NCBI RefSeq assembly: GCF_000331105.1
Contig: NC_020054.1
Location: 3,879,038-3,943,037 of the forward strand
Source of the DNA: Fibrella aestuarina BUZ 2
Lineage (GTDB): Bacteria; Bacteroidota; Bacteroidia; Cytophagales; Spirosomataceae
Direction of reading: 5' to 3'
DNA length: 64,000 nucleotides
Shown: piece by piece, positions 17,386 to 25,445 of the stretch
How the letters are laid out: the number at the start of each line of letters is the position of its first letter
Numbering within the stretch: the first letter of the stretch is position 1
Notes under the pieces: model-generated
What the model was told of the DNA's origin: nothing
Seen by the model: only the letters and a program-made list of their open reading frames with translations
Database searches by the model: none
Made by a program: the position numbers and the translations under genes

Positions 17386-17862
17386 TTACTTGGTCGAGGC
17401 GGTTTCCGTTGGTTTCGGATTCACCAAGACCTTAAAGGCGATGTCGGTCATAGCCGGTTCGGTGTTGGCGTAGACCGTTACGGTCTTGCGCTGCTCACCC
17501 TGTTTACCGCGGCTGTTGAAACGTACCCGGATCGACGATTCTTCACCGGGCGCAACGGGCGTGCGTGGCCAATCAGGCGTGGTGCAGCCGCACGATGCCG
17601 TAATGTTGTTGATCACCAGCGGCAACTCGCCCTTATTGACAAATTTGTAAATGTGCTCGACGGTATCGCCTTCGGTAATGGTACCAAAATCGTGCAGGTC
17701 TTTTTCCTGAAACTCGATTTTGGCCGCCTTTCCCTTGATGGTGTTAGCCTCACCAACCGGTTGCCCATTAGCATCGCGGCGGTTGCTGCATCCGGTACTT
17801 CCCAACACTAAACCCATGGCCAGCCACAGCGACAGGTTGACAATCGTATGCTTGAGAATCAT
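17386..17862 (-). CDS. DUF1573 domain lipoprotein
   Basis: Exported lipoprotein of 158 residues with one DUF1573 immunoglobulin-like domain. The signal peptide ends in a lipobox (VLGSTGC, Cys about residue 25). The domain carries the hallmark HDFGTITEGDTVEHIYKFVN, then NNITASCGCTTPDWP with its paired cysteines, then VRFNSRGKQGEQRKTVTVYAN. DUF1573 domains are abundant in the periplasm and surface of Bacteroidota; no enzymatic role is known. It lies in the conserved nusB-ytxH-DUF1573-yajC order, 94 bp after the YtxH gene, and ends at an intrinsic terminator. Confidence 0.9.
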   Translation of the reverse strand: MILKHTIVNLSLWLAMGLVLGSTGCSNRRDANGQPVGEANTIKGKAAKIEFQEKDLHDFGTITEGDTVEHIYKFVNKGELPLVINNITASCGCTTPDWPRTPVAPGEESSIRVRFNSRGKQGEQRKTVTVYANTEPAMTDIAFKVLVNPKPTETASTK

Positions 17863-17956
17863 TGATTTTGGGTCAAAAATGGGTTAAAACAGCGTTGACG
17901 TGTCGATGACTGGGTAGCCCCGGCCCATGAACGTTGCCTGGTAAGCCCTTTTCGAG

Positions 17957-18259
17957 TTAGGCGCCCTGTTGTTTGATCTGAGCCATGAGCCGGTCGACGT
18001 CTTCGAGCAGGCGTTCGGCCTTCTCGCGGGCATCATTTACAACGCGCTGCCCTTCCGACTTCTGGAAGTTTTCGGGCAAATCGGCGGAGTTTAATAGATC
18101 GTTGAGCAACTGTTCCAACTGTTCGCGATACTTCGATAGCCGGTACGACAACCGATCGCGGGTAACTGTTCCTTTTTCGGGCGCATAAAGCAACCCCAAA
18201 ATGGCACCTGTGGTAATTCCACTCAGAAAAAAGGCTAAATCACGGCCTGATCTGCTCAT
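17957..18259 (-). CDS. YtxH-like membrane-associated protein
   Basis: A 100-residue protein with one hydrophobic segment near the N-terminus (DLAFFLSGITTGAILGLLYAPEKG), which is the YtxH signature, followed by a charged coiled-coil tail (YRLSKYREQLEQLLNDLL to the end). It is probably anchored in the inner membrane with the coiled coil in the cytoplasm. In Bacillus YtxH belongs to the general stress regulon; the role in Bacteroidota is not known. It lies 103 bp downstream of nusB on the same strand, with an inverted repeat (18288-18364) in between. Confidence 0.85.
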   Translation of the reverse strand: MSRSGRDLAFFLSGITTGAILGLLYAPEKGTVTRDRLSYRLSKYREQLEQLLNDLLNSADLPENFQKSEGQRVVNDAREKAERLLEDVDRLMAQIKQQGA

Positions 18260-18287
18260 AAATTTAGTTTGGTAGTTTTCAGTTTAC

Positions 18288-18364
18288 GAGTTTTCAGTTT
18301 ATACCTCGTTGCAGCCCCCGACGGGTCGGCGCATGCAAACCGATCAACTAAAAACTGAAAACTC
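18288..18364. repeat. 13-bp inverted repeat between nusB and the YtxH gene
   Basis: GAGTTTTCAGTTT (18288-18300) and its exact reverse complement AAACTGAAAACTC (18352-18364) are separated by 51 bp; a third partial copy, TAGTTTTCAGTTT, starts at 18273. The right arm overlaps the end of nusB. It may be a weak terminator or the trace of a small duplication. Confidence 0.45.
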
Positions 18365-19532
18365 ATTTATTGTCCAACAGCCCACGGCCACTCTTACGAA
18401 GTTTACCGCTGGCACTCAGTTTGGCAGACAAGTTATCTAAAATTCCATTGACAAACGTACCACTTTTAGGGGTGCTATACGTCTTCGCTAGGTCGATATA
18501 CTCGTTGATCGTTACCTTAACCGGGATATTGGCAAACGTAAGCATTTCGCAGACAGCCAATTTGAGGATAATCAAATCGAGTTGAGCCACGCGGTCAATT
18601 TCCCAGTTTTTGAGGTGCTCAACCAATAATTCTTCAATCTCGGCGTCGCGCTGAACGGCGTTTTGGTAGAGGTCATCCAAAAACCGCTCGTCTGCCTCCC
18701 AGTCGTCGGTAAGCTGTTCGAGCTTGAGGCCCGTTACGCTCTGCGCTGACTTGAGCGTACGGATGGCCATGCCCCGCACCACCTCGCTGTTCTCGGTCCA
18801 GGCCAGATCAATTTCGGCCAGGTAATCGCGAATCTTGTCTGTTTTGAACAGCAACTGCCGTAGCATGTACTGCACCAGCGCCTGCTCGTCTTCCGGGTTA
18901 TGCTCCTTGGTTGAGCAGTAAGCCCGAATCGTTTCATCGGGTTTCAGCACCTCCTTGTAGGTTTTCCGCAGAAAAGCGAGGTCATCGGCAAACGAGATAC
19001 CGCGCCGCACCAGCTCATTCTGCAAGGGCTCGTGTTCGGCCAACGCCCGAATGATGCTGTTCTGGCTCAGGTCTGACTCGTACGTGAGCGGGGTTTCGTC
19101 GGGGTCTGGAAACTGCCGCTCGCGATCGAGGCGCGAGACGTGTCCATACTCAACCAGCAACTGCAATACCCGCAGGTAATCGCTGTAGATGTCTTTGACC
19201 GCTTCCAGCAGCCGACCCGACAAAAACTGCTGGTCTTTACGAGAGCGGTTCTGATAGTAGGTGAGGGCCGAGTTGGCAGCGTTGAGCACAGCCGTGGGCG
19301 CGTCGTCGTCCTGCGCCGACTGATTGGTGCGGATGGCTTCGTCGAACAGTAGGCTTGCCAGTTGGCGGTACCCTTCCAATTGCCGCTTGTTCTGCGGCTT
19401 CATGGAGTTTAAATCAGGCTGAAACTGATCGCTAATGCCATCGTGAGCCAATTGTTTTGTGGACTGATGGGCCTGCCGAAGCGCATAGAGCGTCTGCATA
19501 ACCTTGATACGGAGTAATCGCCTGCTTAACAT
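18363..19532 (-). CDS. nusB: Transcription antitermination factor NusB (long Bacteroidota form)
   Basis: RNA-binding factor that joins NusE/S10 at boxA sites to promote antitermination in rRNA operons. The canonical NusB fold is at the C-terminus (about residues 255-375: LYQNAVQRDAEIEELLVEHL, DRVAQLDLIILKLAVCEML, IPVKVTINEYIDLAKTYSTPKSGTFVNGILD). A short NusB-like opening, SRRLLRIKVMQTLYAL, is at the N-terminus, with a 200-residue helical insertion between. At 389 residues it is much longer than the 140-residue E. coli protein, as is usual in Bacteroidota. A TATTTTTG promoter box lies at 19589-19596. The gene leads the nusB-ytxH-DUF1573-yajC-ybbR run. Confidence 0.95.
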   Translation of the reverse strand: MLSRRLLRIKVMQTLYALRQAHQSTKQLAHDGISDQFQPDLNSMKPQNKRQLEGYRQLASLLFDEAIRTNQSAQDDDAPTAVLNAANSALTYYQNRSRKDQQFLSGRLLEAVKDIYSDYLRVLQLLVEYGHVSRLDRERQFPDPDETPLTYESDLSQNSIIRALAEHEPLQNELVRRGISFADDLAFLRKTYKEVLKPDETIRAYCSTKEHNPEDEQALVQYMLRQLLFKTDKIRDYLAEIDLAWTENSEVVRGMAIRTLKSAQSVTGLKLEQLTDDWEADERFLDDLYQNAVQRDAEIEELLVEHLKNWEIDRVAQLDLIILKLAVCEMLTFANIPVKVTINEYIDLAKTYSTPKSGTFVNGILDNLSAKLSASGKLRKSGRGLLDNK

Positions 19533-19588
19533 GCCGCTTAAATCCTACTAAATCTACCGATAAGAAAAAGAACATTCTGAAATCATTG

Positions 19589-19596
19589 CAAAAATA
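19589..19596 (-). promoter_or_regulatory. -7 promoter box TATTTTTG upstream of nusB
   Basis: Exact TAnnTTTG match on the minus strand about 57 bp before the nusB start codon, predicting a leader of about 50 nt. No clear -33 TTTG was seen. Confidence 0.4.
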
Positions 19597-19662
19597 CGGC
19601 TTTCTGGGTAGCTTTCCCAATAGTAGCCAGCCGTTGCATGATATAACTCTACCTTCCTCTGT

Positions 19663-20304
19663 ATGATTCCGGTGTTTGTGAAAAGTGGCCTTCTGGCCAT
19701 TGGTACCCTCTTTTTGCTTAATTGTCGCTCCACCCAATCGGCTTACTTCCGGCCAACACCTACGCACTTCGTTACCTCCGAAGAATTACCCGATCCTCTA
19801 CCTACGGCCGAAGTTGACTCGCTGCCGGTAGCCGGAACGGAGCGGGAACTGTCAGTGCAGACACGCCCGATACCGCCGGTCGGCGCTGCTCAGGTACGTC
19901 ACCCAAACCCGGACGCTCAACCGATCCGCCGACGTACTTGGCTGCAACAACCCGTCATGTTTGCGGCGGCGGGCGACAGCTACACCGCCCCACGGTTACC
20001 CGATACCTTCACCACAAAACGAGCCGTACCTAAAGGGGCAATCTATGCTTTGGCTGGCAGTGCGCTGCCGTATGGGCTGTTGCTGTTCAGAAGCCTACCC
20101 AGTTGGGCGTGGCTGGCCAGTCTGGCTTTGCCGGTGGCGTCGTTGTTTCTGGCGACCGGGGCACTGGCCAAAATTCGCCGTAACCGGGGGCAGTTCCGGG
20201 GCAAAGGGTGGGCTGTTGCCGCCCTGCTGCTGGCAACCGGCTACATGGGCATGGTGCTGTATGCCGTTGTCGCCCTTACCTCGTCGGGCATCTTGTGGGA
20301 ATAA
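19663..20304 (+). CDS. Lipoprotein with C-terminal membrane helices, DUF4190-like tail
   Basis: A 213-residue protein of unknown function. The N-terminus reads as a lipoprotein signal (GLLAIGTLFLLNC, Cys about residue 21). It is followed by a low-complexity polar linker rich in Pro and Thr up to about residue 120. The last 90 residues contain two or three hydrophobic segments (GAIYALAGSALPYGLLLF, WLASLALPVASLFLATGALA, WAVAALLLATGYMGMVLYAVVAL) joined by a basic loop KIRRNRGQFRGKG. This resembles the DUF4190 membrane domain often fused to signal-anchored linkers in Bacteroidota. It is divergent from nusB and 65 bp upstream of the ABC exporter. Confidence 0.7.
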   Translation: MIPVFVKSGLLAIGTLFLLNCRSTQSAYFRPTPTHFVTSEELPDPLPTAEVDSLPVAGTERELSVQTRPIPPVGAAQVRHPNPDAQPIRRRTWLQQPVMFAAAGDSYTAPRLPDTFTTKRAVPKGAIYALAGSALPYGLLLFRSLPSWAWLASLALPVASLFLATGALAKIRRNRGQFRGKGWAVAALLLATGYMGMVLYAVVALTSSGILWE

Positions 20305-20369
20305 GCCGTGGTGCGCTCTGAAACCGGAATCCGGTTATCCGCGTTGACCTATCATAACGCATAGTCTTT

Positions 20370-22160
20370 GTGGAAACAATACGCGCCCTTGCCCACCTGA
20401 ACAAGTACCTGGCCCGCTATAAGTGGTATTTGATCTGGGGGACGGTTTTTACCATTATCTCGAATCTGTTCGGCATTTTCCCCGCTCAGCTGGTGCGCTA
20501 CGCACTGGATCTGGTGCGTGAAACGCTCGATATCTATTATCTGTACGACGGCACGTCGCTGCAACCCGCTATCTATGAGGTGTTTGCCTTTAGTATTCTG
20601 CTGTACGGGCTGCTGATGCTCGCATTGGCACTGCTGAAGGGCTTCTTCCTGTTTCTGGTTCGCCAAACGCTGATCGTGATGTCGCGGCTGATCGAATTTG
20701 ATCTGAAAAACGATATCTACGACCATTATCAGACGCTGCCACTCGCATTTTATCGCCAACACAATACCGGCGATTTGATGGCGCGCATCTCGGAAGATGT
20801 CAGCAAAGTGCGCATGTACGTAGGGCCAAGCATCATGTATGGGCTCAACCTGCTGGTGTTGTTTGTGCTGGTAATTAGTTACATGGTGAGCATCAACGCC
20901 CGCTTGACGCTCTACGTGCTGCTGCCGTTGCCCATTTTGTCCATTGGTATCTACCTGGTTGAGAACATCGTGATTGCCCGGTCCGAAGAAATTCAGCGGG
21001 CCTTGTCGCGCATGAGTACGTATGTGCAGGAAGCGTTTTCGGGTATACGGGTGCTGAAGGCTTTTGTGCAGGAGGGAAATTCGGTGCAACGCTTCGAGCG
21101 CGAAGCCGACGAGTATCAGAACAAATCGCTCCGCCTGACGCTGGTTGATGCCCTCTGGCAACCTATGACGGTGCTGCTCATCGGTCTCAGCAACGTGTTG
21201 GTCGTGTATGTGGGTGGGCAGGAAGTGCTGGCGGGTCGACTGACGTCGGGCAACATCACTGAGTTTATCCTGTACGTCAACATGCTGACCTGGCCGGTGA
21301 TGGCTCTCGGCTGGACGACCAGCCAAACGCAGCGGGCGGCGGCCTCGCAACAGCGCATCAACGAGTTTATGTCAATCAAGACGAGTCTGGTGTCGACCAA
21401 AAACATCACCCGCGACATTGCCGGTCGGCTCACGTTCGAGCATGTTCGGTTTGTGTACCCGGATACGGGTATTGTGGCGTTGAACAACTTTTCGATGGAT
21501 GTGCAGGCGGGTGAATCGGTTGCTATTCTGGGAACAACCGGTTCAGGAAAAAGTACGCTGGCCAACCTGATGATGCGGATGTACGATGCCTCGTCGGGCG
21601 AAATCCGGATCGACAACGTACCCATCCGCGACTATGACCTGAGCCACCTACGGGGTCAGATGGGGTACGTTCCGCAGGACGTCTTTCTGTTTTCGGACAC
21701 CATCAGCAACAACGTGCGGTTTGGTAAGCCCGAGATGCCGCAAGAGCGCGTGCTTCGCGCCGTCGACGATGCCGACCTAACCGATAATATCGCGGCGTTC
21801 CCGGAAGGCTTCGACACCCGCATCGGCGAACGGGGGATTACGCTCTCGGGTGGGCAGAAGCAACGCCTGAGCATTGCCCGCGCCATTGCCCGCGACCCGA
21901 AAATCCTGATCCTCGACGACTGCCTGTCGGCCGTGGATACCAATACGGAAAACATCATTCTGAATAACCTCCGCCGCATCATGGTAGACCGCACCACGGT
22001 GATCATCTCGCACCGGGTGTCGTCGGCCAAGCTGGCCGATAAGATCATCGTGCTCGACGACGGCGAAATCAAGGAGCAGGGCACCCACGAGCAGCTAATG
22101 GCCCGGGGCGGCATCTACCGCGAACTCTACGATAAGCAGCTACAGACGGAAGAAGCATAG
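20370..22160 (+). CDS. ABC exporter, fused permease and ATPase (MsbA-like)
   Basis: Half-transporter that would work as a homodimer in the inner membrane; MsbA-type lipid or multidrug export is the usual inference. Residues 1-330 form the six-helix ABC transmembrane domain (YLIWGTVFTIISNLF, LTLYVLLPLPILSIGIYLV, VLLIGLSNVLVVYVGG). Residues 350-590 form the nucleotide-binding domain with Walker A LGTTGSGKSTL, Q-loop YVPQDVFLFSD, signature LSGGQKQRLSIARAI, Walker B ILILDDCLSAVD and switch His in VIISHRVSSAK. Catalytic Glu of Walker B is replaced by Asp (LDDCLS), which occurs in some exporters and may lower ATPase activity. The start is GTG at 20370; no in-frame ATG lies near. It is convergent with radA across a long hairpin. 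Confidence 0.93.
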   Translation: METIRALAHLNKYLARYKWYLIWGTVFTIISNLFGIFPAQLVRYALDLVRETLDIYYLYDGTSLQPAIYEVFAFSILLYGLLMLALALLKGFFLFLVRQTLIVMSRLIEFDLKNDIYDHYQTLPLAFYRQHNTGDLMARISEDVSKVRMYVGPSIMYGLNLLVLFVLVISYMVSINARLTLYVLLPLPILSIGIYLVENIVIARSEEIQRALSRMSTYVQEAFSGIRVLKAFVQEGNSVQRFEREADEYQNKSLRLTLVDALWQPMTVLLIGLSNVLVVYVGGQEVLAGRLTSGNITEFILYVNMLTWPVMALGWTTSQTQRAAASQQRINEFMSIKTSLVSTKNITRDIAGRLTFEHVRFVYPDTGIVALNNFSMDVQAGESVAILGTTGSGKSTLANLMMRMYDASSGEIRIDNVPIRDYDLSHLRGQMGYVPQDVFLFSDTISNNVRFGKPEMPQERVLRAVDDADLTDNIAAFPEGFDTRIGERGITLSGGQKQRLSIARAIARDPKILILDDCLSAVDTNTENIILNNLRRIMVDRTTVIISHRVSSAKLADKIIVLDDGEIKEQGTHEQLMARGGIYRELYDKQLQTEEA

Positions 22161-22167
22161 CCGCTCT

Positions 22168-22237
22168 AAGTGCAAGGTCCCAGATCAAACGTTGTCGGCT
22201 AATAGACAGACAACGTTTGATCTGGGACCTTGCACTT
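22168..22237. terminator. 29-bp perfect inverted repeat between convergent genes
   Basis: Arms 22168-22196 and 22209-22237 are exact reverse complements over 29 bp with a 12-nt loop (GGCTAATAGACA). They fill almost all of the 87-bp gap between the ABC exporter and radA stops. No T-tract flanks either side. Likely a bidirectional terminator or mRNA 3'-end stabiliser, but far longer than a standard one. Confidence 0.65.
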
Positions 22238-22247
22238 GAAGTGGTCT

Positions 22248-23624
22248 CTACATCAGCACGCCCTGGAACACTTCGTCAAGTTTGGCGACGGGGCGAATCT
22301 TGATCTTAAACTGGTCGCTGTCAAGGCCTTTCAGGTTATATTTCGACACAAAGATTTCCTTGAAACCCAGTTTTTGGGCTTCGAAAATGCGGGATTCGAT
22401 CCGGTTAACCGCCCGCACCTCGCCACCCAGCCCTACCTCGGCGGCGAAGGCCACATTGGTCGGGATCGCGACATCTTCGTAGCTCGCCACGACTGCAGCG
22501 CAAACGGCCAAATCGATGGCAGGGTCTTCGACGCGCAGGCCGCCCGCTACGTTAAGAAATACATCCTGCTGCCCCAACCGGAAACCGCCGCGTTTTTCAA
22601 GCACCGCCAACAACATTTGCAGGCGCTTGCTGTCGTAACCGGTGCTGCTCCGTTGCGGGGTGCCGTAAGTCGACACGCCCACCAGCGCCTGAATTTCAAT
22701 CATCAACGGTCGGTTGCCTTCCATCATCGAACCAATCGCCACGCCGCTCAAGGCCTCGTCGCGCTGCGAAATCAGAATCTCCGACGGGTTGGACACCTGC
22801 CGCAGTCCGCTGCCGAGCATCTCGTAAATACCCAGTTCCGAGGTGCTACCGAAGCGGTTTTTGGTGGTGCGGAGAATGCGGTAAGTAGTGTGGCGATCGC
22901 CTTCAAACGTCAATACCGTATCGACCATGTGCTCGAGCACCTTGGGACCGGCCAGCGAGCCTTCTTTCGTAATATGCCCAATCATGAATACCGGTACGCC
23001 CGATTCTTTGGCATATTTCATGAATTCGGTGGTGCACTCACGTACCTGCGACACACTGCCCGCGCCCGACTCGACCATCGACGAATGCATCGTCTGGATC
23101 GAATCGACGATGAGTACCTCCGGCTCGAACTGCTCGACGACCCGGAAGATATTCTGCGTGGACGTTTCGGTCATGATGTGGCAGTCGCTCGTGGGTACGT
23201 CGAGGCGCTCCGCCCGCATCTTGATCTGCTGCTCACTTTCTTCGCCCGATACGTACAGAACGCGCATGCCCGTGAGGGAAAGGGCAATTTGAAGTAACAG
23301 TGTGGATTTACCAATGCCCGGCTCACCCCCAATCAGCACCAGCGAGCCCGGTACGATCCCGCCGCCCAGCACCCGGTTCAGCTCGTTATCGACCGTAAGG
23401 GTTCGGGCTTGCTCTTCGTACTGAATGGCGTGCAGTGCCTTGGGTTTAGGCGTAAGTTTGGCCGGGCCCGAGGTCACGCGCCAACCGCCGGCGGCCGGTT
23501 CATCTTTCTGGACGACCTCTTCGACAAGGGTATTCCATTCGCCACACGATGGGCAACGCCCCAGCCATTTGGGCGACTGATGCCCGCAATTCTGGCAGAA
23601 GTAAATAGTCTTGATTTTGGCCAC
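22248..23624 (-). CDS. radA: DNA repair protein RadA/Sms
   Basis: RecA-like ATPase and helicase that processes branched recombination intermediates. From GTG 23624 the protein has 458 residues, the standard RadA length. It begins AKIKTIYFCQNCGHQ with the four-cysteine zinc finger (Cys 10, 13, 24, 27), then Walker A GGEPGIGKST at 99-108, Walker B VLIVDSIQT, the RadA-specific KNRFGS motif at about 255-260, and a C-terminal Lon-protease-like domain (VSTYGTPQRSSTGYDSKR, DVFLNVAGGLRV, VAFAAEVGLGGEVRAV). The frame is open to an ATG at 23720, but that would add 32 residues before the zinc finger with no match to the family, so GTG is chosen. Confidence 0.96.
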   Translation of the reverse strand: MAKIKTIYFCQNCGHQSPKWLGRCPSCGEWNTLVEEVVQKDEPAAGGWRVTSGPAKLTPKPKALHAIQYEEQARTLTVDNELNRVLGGGIVPGSLVLIGGEPGIGKSTLLLQIALSLTGMRVLYVSGEESEQQIKMRAERLDVPTSDCHIMTETSTQNIFRVVEQFEPEVLIVDSIQTMHSSMVESGAGSVSQVRECTTEFMKYAKESGVPVFMIGHITKEGSLAGPKVLEHMVDTVLTFEGDRHTTYRILRTTKNRFGSTSELGIYEMLGSGLRQVSNPSEILISQRDEALSGVAIGSMMEGNRPLMIEIQALVGVSTYGTPQRSSTGYDSKRLQMLLAVLEKRGGFRLGQQDVFLNVAGGLRVEDPAIDLAVCAAVVASYEDVAIPTNVAFAAEVGLGGEVRAVNRIESRIFEAQKLGFKEIFVSKYNLKGLDSDQFKIKIRPVAKLDEVFQGVLM

Positions 23625-23747
23625 GAGGGTGGGGCTATAAGGCCGAAGCTCCAGCTTCAGGGTTAACAAAGCAAGCCGATAATCGCCCGCCGCAACTGGA
23701 GTTTTGGCAGTAAACAACAAATTAATGCCCGCTGAATTAAACGTTCA

Positions 23748-23778
23748 GGTACGTTATGCATCGAACCGACAACGTACC
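23748..23778. repeat. Inverted pair of the word GGTACGTT/AACGTACC
   Basis: GGTACGTT (23748-23755) and AACGTACC (23771-23778) form a perfect 8-bp inverted pair with a 15-bp spacer in the 320-bp divergent region between radA and the barrel gene. The same word is strongly over-represented across the window. The rest of the divergent region shows no gene. Confidence 0.5.
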
Positions 23779-23944
23779 GAACAAGTAGGAGCGAGGGTGG
23801 TCATGAACGCCCGATTTCTGAGCCTTCGGTAGGGGCAATTACTCAATAAACTAACGCCGTTGCCTCAGAAAAAGTTGATTTCTGTGGCGTTTTCGGCCGT
23901 TTTCTCGTTAAACCCGTAAGACTATGCTACAGGCAACTTCATTC

Positions 23945-24622
23945 ATGAAAAAAACATTGCTGGGCTTTGCCCTCGTCTGTTTTCCCCTATTTACATTCGC
24001 CCAGGGCGGCGGTTTTCAGATTGGTATCAAAGGTGGTATCAACCTGTCGCGACTCACGTTAGGTAACTTCGTCAGTGCCAGTACCAATCCGAATGGATCA
24101 CCCAATGTGAACGTCGATGGACAGACGTTCAGGGATAACATCAACGCTAGCCTGAACAGCCGTACGGGCACGTCATTTGGTATCTACACCCGTTTTGGTA
24201 ACAACCTGTTCATCCAGCCCGAGCTACTTTACACCACCATTGAGGGGCAACTGGACATCACCCGCAACGGACAGACCGAAAACGTAACGGTGAAGACGAC
24301 AAGCTTCGACGTACCTGTGCTCCTCGGCCTGAAAGGTGGCCCGCTTCGCTTCGTGGTTGGGCCGATGGCTTCCTTCCGGATTGACAACAACGCTGGTCTG
24401 GGCGACGCCATTCGTCAGTACAGCAACAACAGCTTTAGCGACGCCTGGTCGAAGGCCTACTACAGCTACCAGATTGGCGGTGGCCTTGACTTGGGTAAAC
24501 TGGGCCTGGATGCTCGCTACATCGGAAATCTGTCCGACGTCGTGCAGGTCAACACCAACACGGGCAGCTTCGGCCAACGGTCGAAATCGTGGCAGATCAC
24601 ACTGGCCTATCGGCTGTTCTAG
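23945..24622 (+). CDS. Outer-membrane beta-barrel protein (porin-like, PorT/OMP_b-brl type)
   Basis: Small outer-membrane barrel of about 225 residues. A textbook signal peptide begins at ATG 23945 (KKTLLGFALVCFPLFTFAQ). The mature protein opens with the family pattern FQIGIKGGINLSRL and proceeds through strands with GTSFGIYTRFGNNLFIQPELLYT, FDVPVLLGLKGGPLRFVVGPMAS, YYSYQIGGGLDLGKLGLDARYIGNLSDV and a terminal SWQITLAYRLF. This is the usual shape of Bacteroidota outer-membrane beta-barrel (PF13568-like) proteins. No specific role can be assigned. It ends at a strong bidirectional terminator. Confidence 0.85.
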   Translation: MKKTLLGFALVCFPLFTFAQGGGFQIGIKGGINLSRLTLGNFVSASTNPNGSPNVNVDGQTFRDNINASLNSRTGTSFGIYTRFGNNLFIQPELLYTTIEGQLDITRNGQTENVTVKTTSFDVPVLLGLKGGPLRFVVGPMASFRIDNNAGLGDAIRQYSNNSFSDAWSKAYYSYQIGGGLDLGKLGLDARYIGNLSDVVQVNTNTGSFGQRSKSWQITLAYRLF

Positions 24623-24635
24623 GGTCGTGCTTCCA

Positions 24636-24687
24636 TTTTGCATTAAAAAACCCACCGGTTGTCACCGGTGGGTTTTTTAATGCAAAA
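24636..24687. terminator. Bidirectional terminator, perfect 24-bp stem
   Basis: Arms 24636-24659 and 24664-24687 are perfectly complementary with a 4-nt TGTC loop. The stem core is GC-rich (CCCACCGGT) and each outer part is a T-run on the strand leaving it (GGGTTTTTTAATGC), so it can end both the barrel gene and the convergent LytTR gene. Confidence 0.85.
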
Positions 24688-24720
24688 AAGGGATTGGAGT
24701 GGATGAATGAAGGGGGTGGA

Positions 24721-25134
24721 CTAGTTGAGCCACTGCTGGTACTGATTCATCATGGCCGTGATTTCACGCATCCGACGACGCGATACCGTCACTTCCCGAT
24801 TATCGGCCATCCGCACAATTCGGTCACGGGCAAAAACCCCGTGCTGCACGTAGGCCAAGTTGATAATATTTGATTTATGAATGCGGATAAAAATGGCTGG
24901 GTCAAGGGTTTTTTCAAACTCTTTCAAGGTTTTTGACACCAGGTATTTGCGGCGGTCGCGGGTGTGAATAAAAGTGTAGTTTCCTTCACCTTCCAGACAA
25001 ACGATGTCATCGATGGATACCATCACAGTACGGTTCAGGTAAGGAAGCGCGATGCGCTGCGTGTTGCGCTGATACGAGGCCGGGTAATGGGGCGTAACTA
25101 CTGATGTGGCAGGGGCTGAAAATGTAGCATCCAT
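24721..25134 (-). CDS. LytTR DNA-binding regulator without receiver domain (first of pair)
   Basis: Transcription regulator with a single LytTR domain (about residues 35-135): RIALPYLNRTVMVSIDDIVCLEGEGNYTFIHT, then KYLVSKTLKEFEKTLDPAIFIRIHKSNIINLAYV, then VTVSRRRMREI. There is no response-regulator receiver and no membrane segment, so the input signal is unclear. I chose ATG 25134 because a TAATTTTG promoter box lies at 25183-25190, downstream of the alternative start at 25236, and because the extra 34 residues have no domain character. A second LytTR gene of the same kind lies upstream on the same strand (25446-25877), with a terminator between. Confidence 0.88.
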   Translation of the reverse strand: MDATFSAPATSVVTPHYPASYQRNTQRIALPYLNRTVMVSIDDIVCLEGEGNYTFIHTRDRRKYLVSKTLKEFEKTLDPAIFIRIHKSNIINLAYVQHGVFARDRIVRMADNREVTVSRRRMREITAMMNQYQQWLN

Positions 25135-25182
25135 ACTAGTCTGAGCGTTTAGAAGACAGGTTTCTGTTGCTTTTTGATAGAT

Positions 25183-25190
25183 CAAAATTA
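25183..25190 (-). promoter_or_regulatory. -7 promoter box TAATTTTG upstream of LytTR gene
   Basis: Exact TAnnTTTG on the minus strand, predicting transcription from about 25176 and a 42-nt leader to ATG 25134. It argues against the upstream start at 25236. Confidence 0.45.
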
Positions 25191-25369
25191 GGTGCAGATT
25201 GCCGCTTACTAAAAACTGCATTGACTGTATCGACATGGAAAATATAGTGTAAATAATTGAAAATCAATTGATTGACAAAAGATTGATGTGTTTTTTCGCG
25301 TGTATCCCCCTTACCGATCACGTAGAACTACGTACTCTTTATTCAACGGTAAATCCGCTGCCAGTACGC

Positions 25370-25413
25370 AAAAAACCGGACCCGGTCAGTGTTTAAACTG
25401 CCCGAATCCGGTT
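25370..25413 (-). terminator. Intrinsic terminator after second LytTR gene
   Basis: Read on the minus strand, AACCGGA and TCCGGTT arms (25407-25413 and 25374-25380, extended by CGG/CCG after a 2-nt mismatch) are followed by a T-run at 25370-25375. It lies 33 bp past the stop of the gene at 25446-25877. Confidence 0.7.
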
Positions 25414-25445
25414 GACAAACTGTTTATCGGCTCTGAAGCGGAAAA

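Noticed and set aside
22230..23297. A 355-codon frame antisense to radA
   Set aside because: It lies opposite the conserved RadA ATPase and Lon-like domains and encodes no recognisable domain.
23625..23720. N-terminal extension of RadA to ATG 23720
   Set aside because: It adds 32 residues before the zinc finger; RadA proteins begin a few residues before the first Cys, which GTG 23624 provides.
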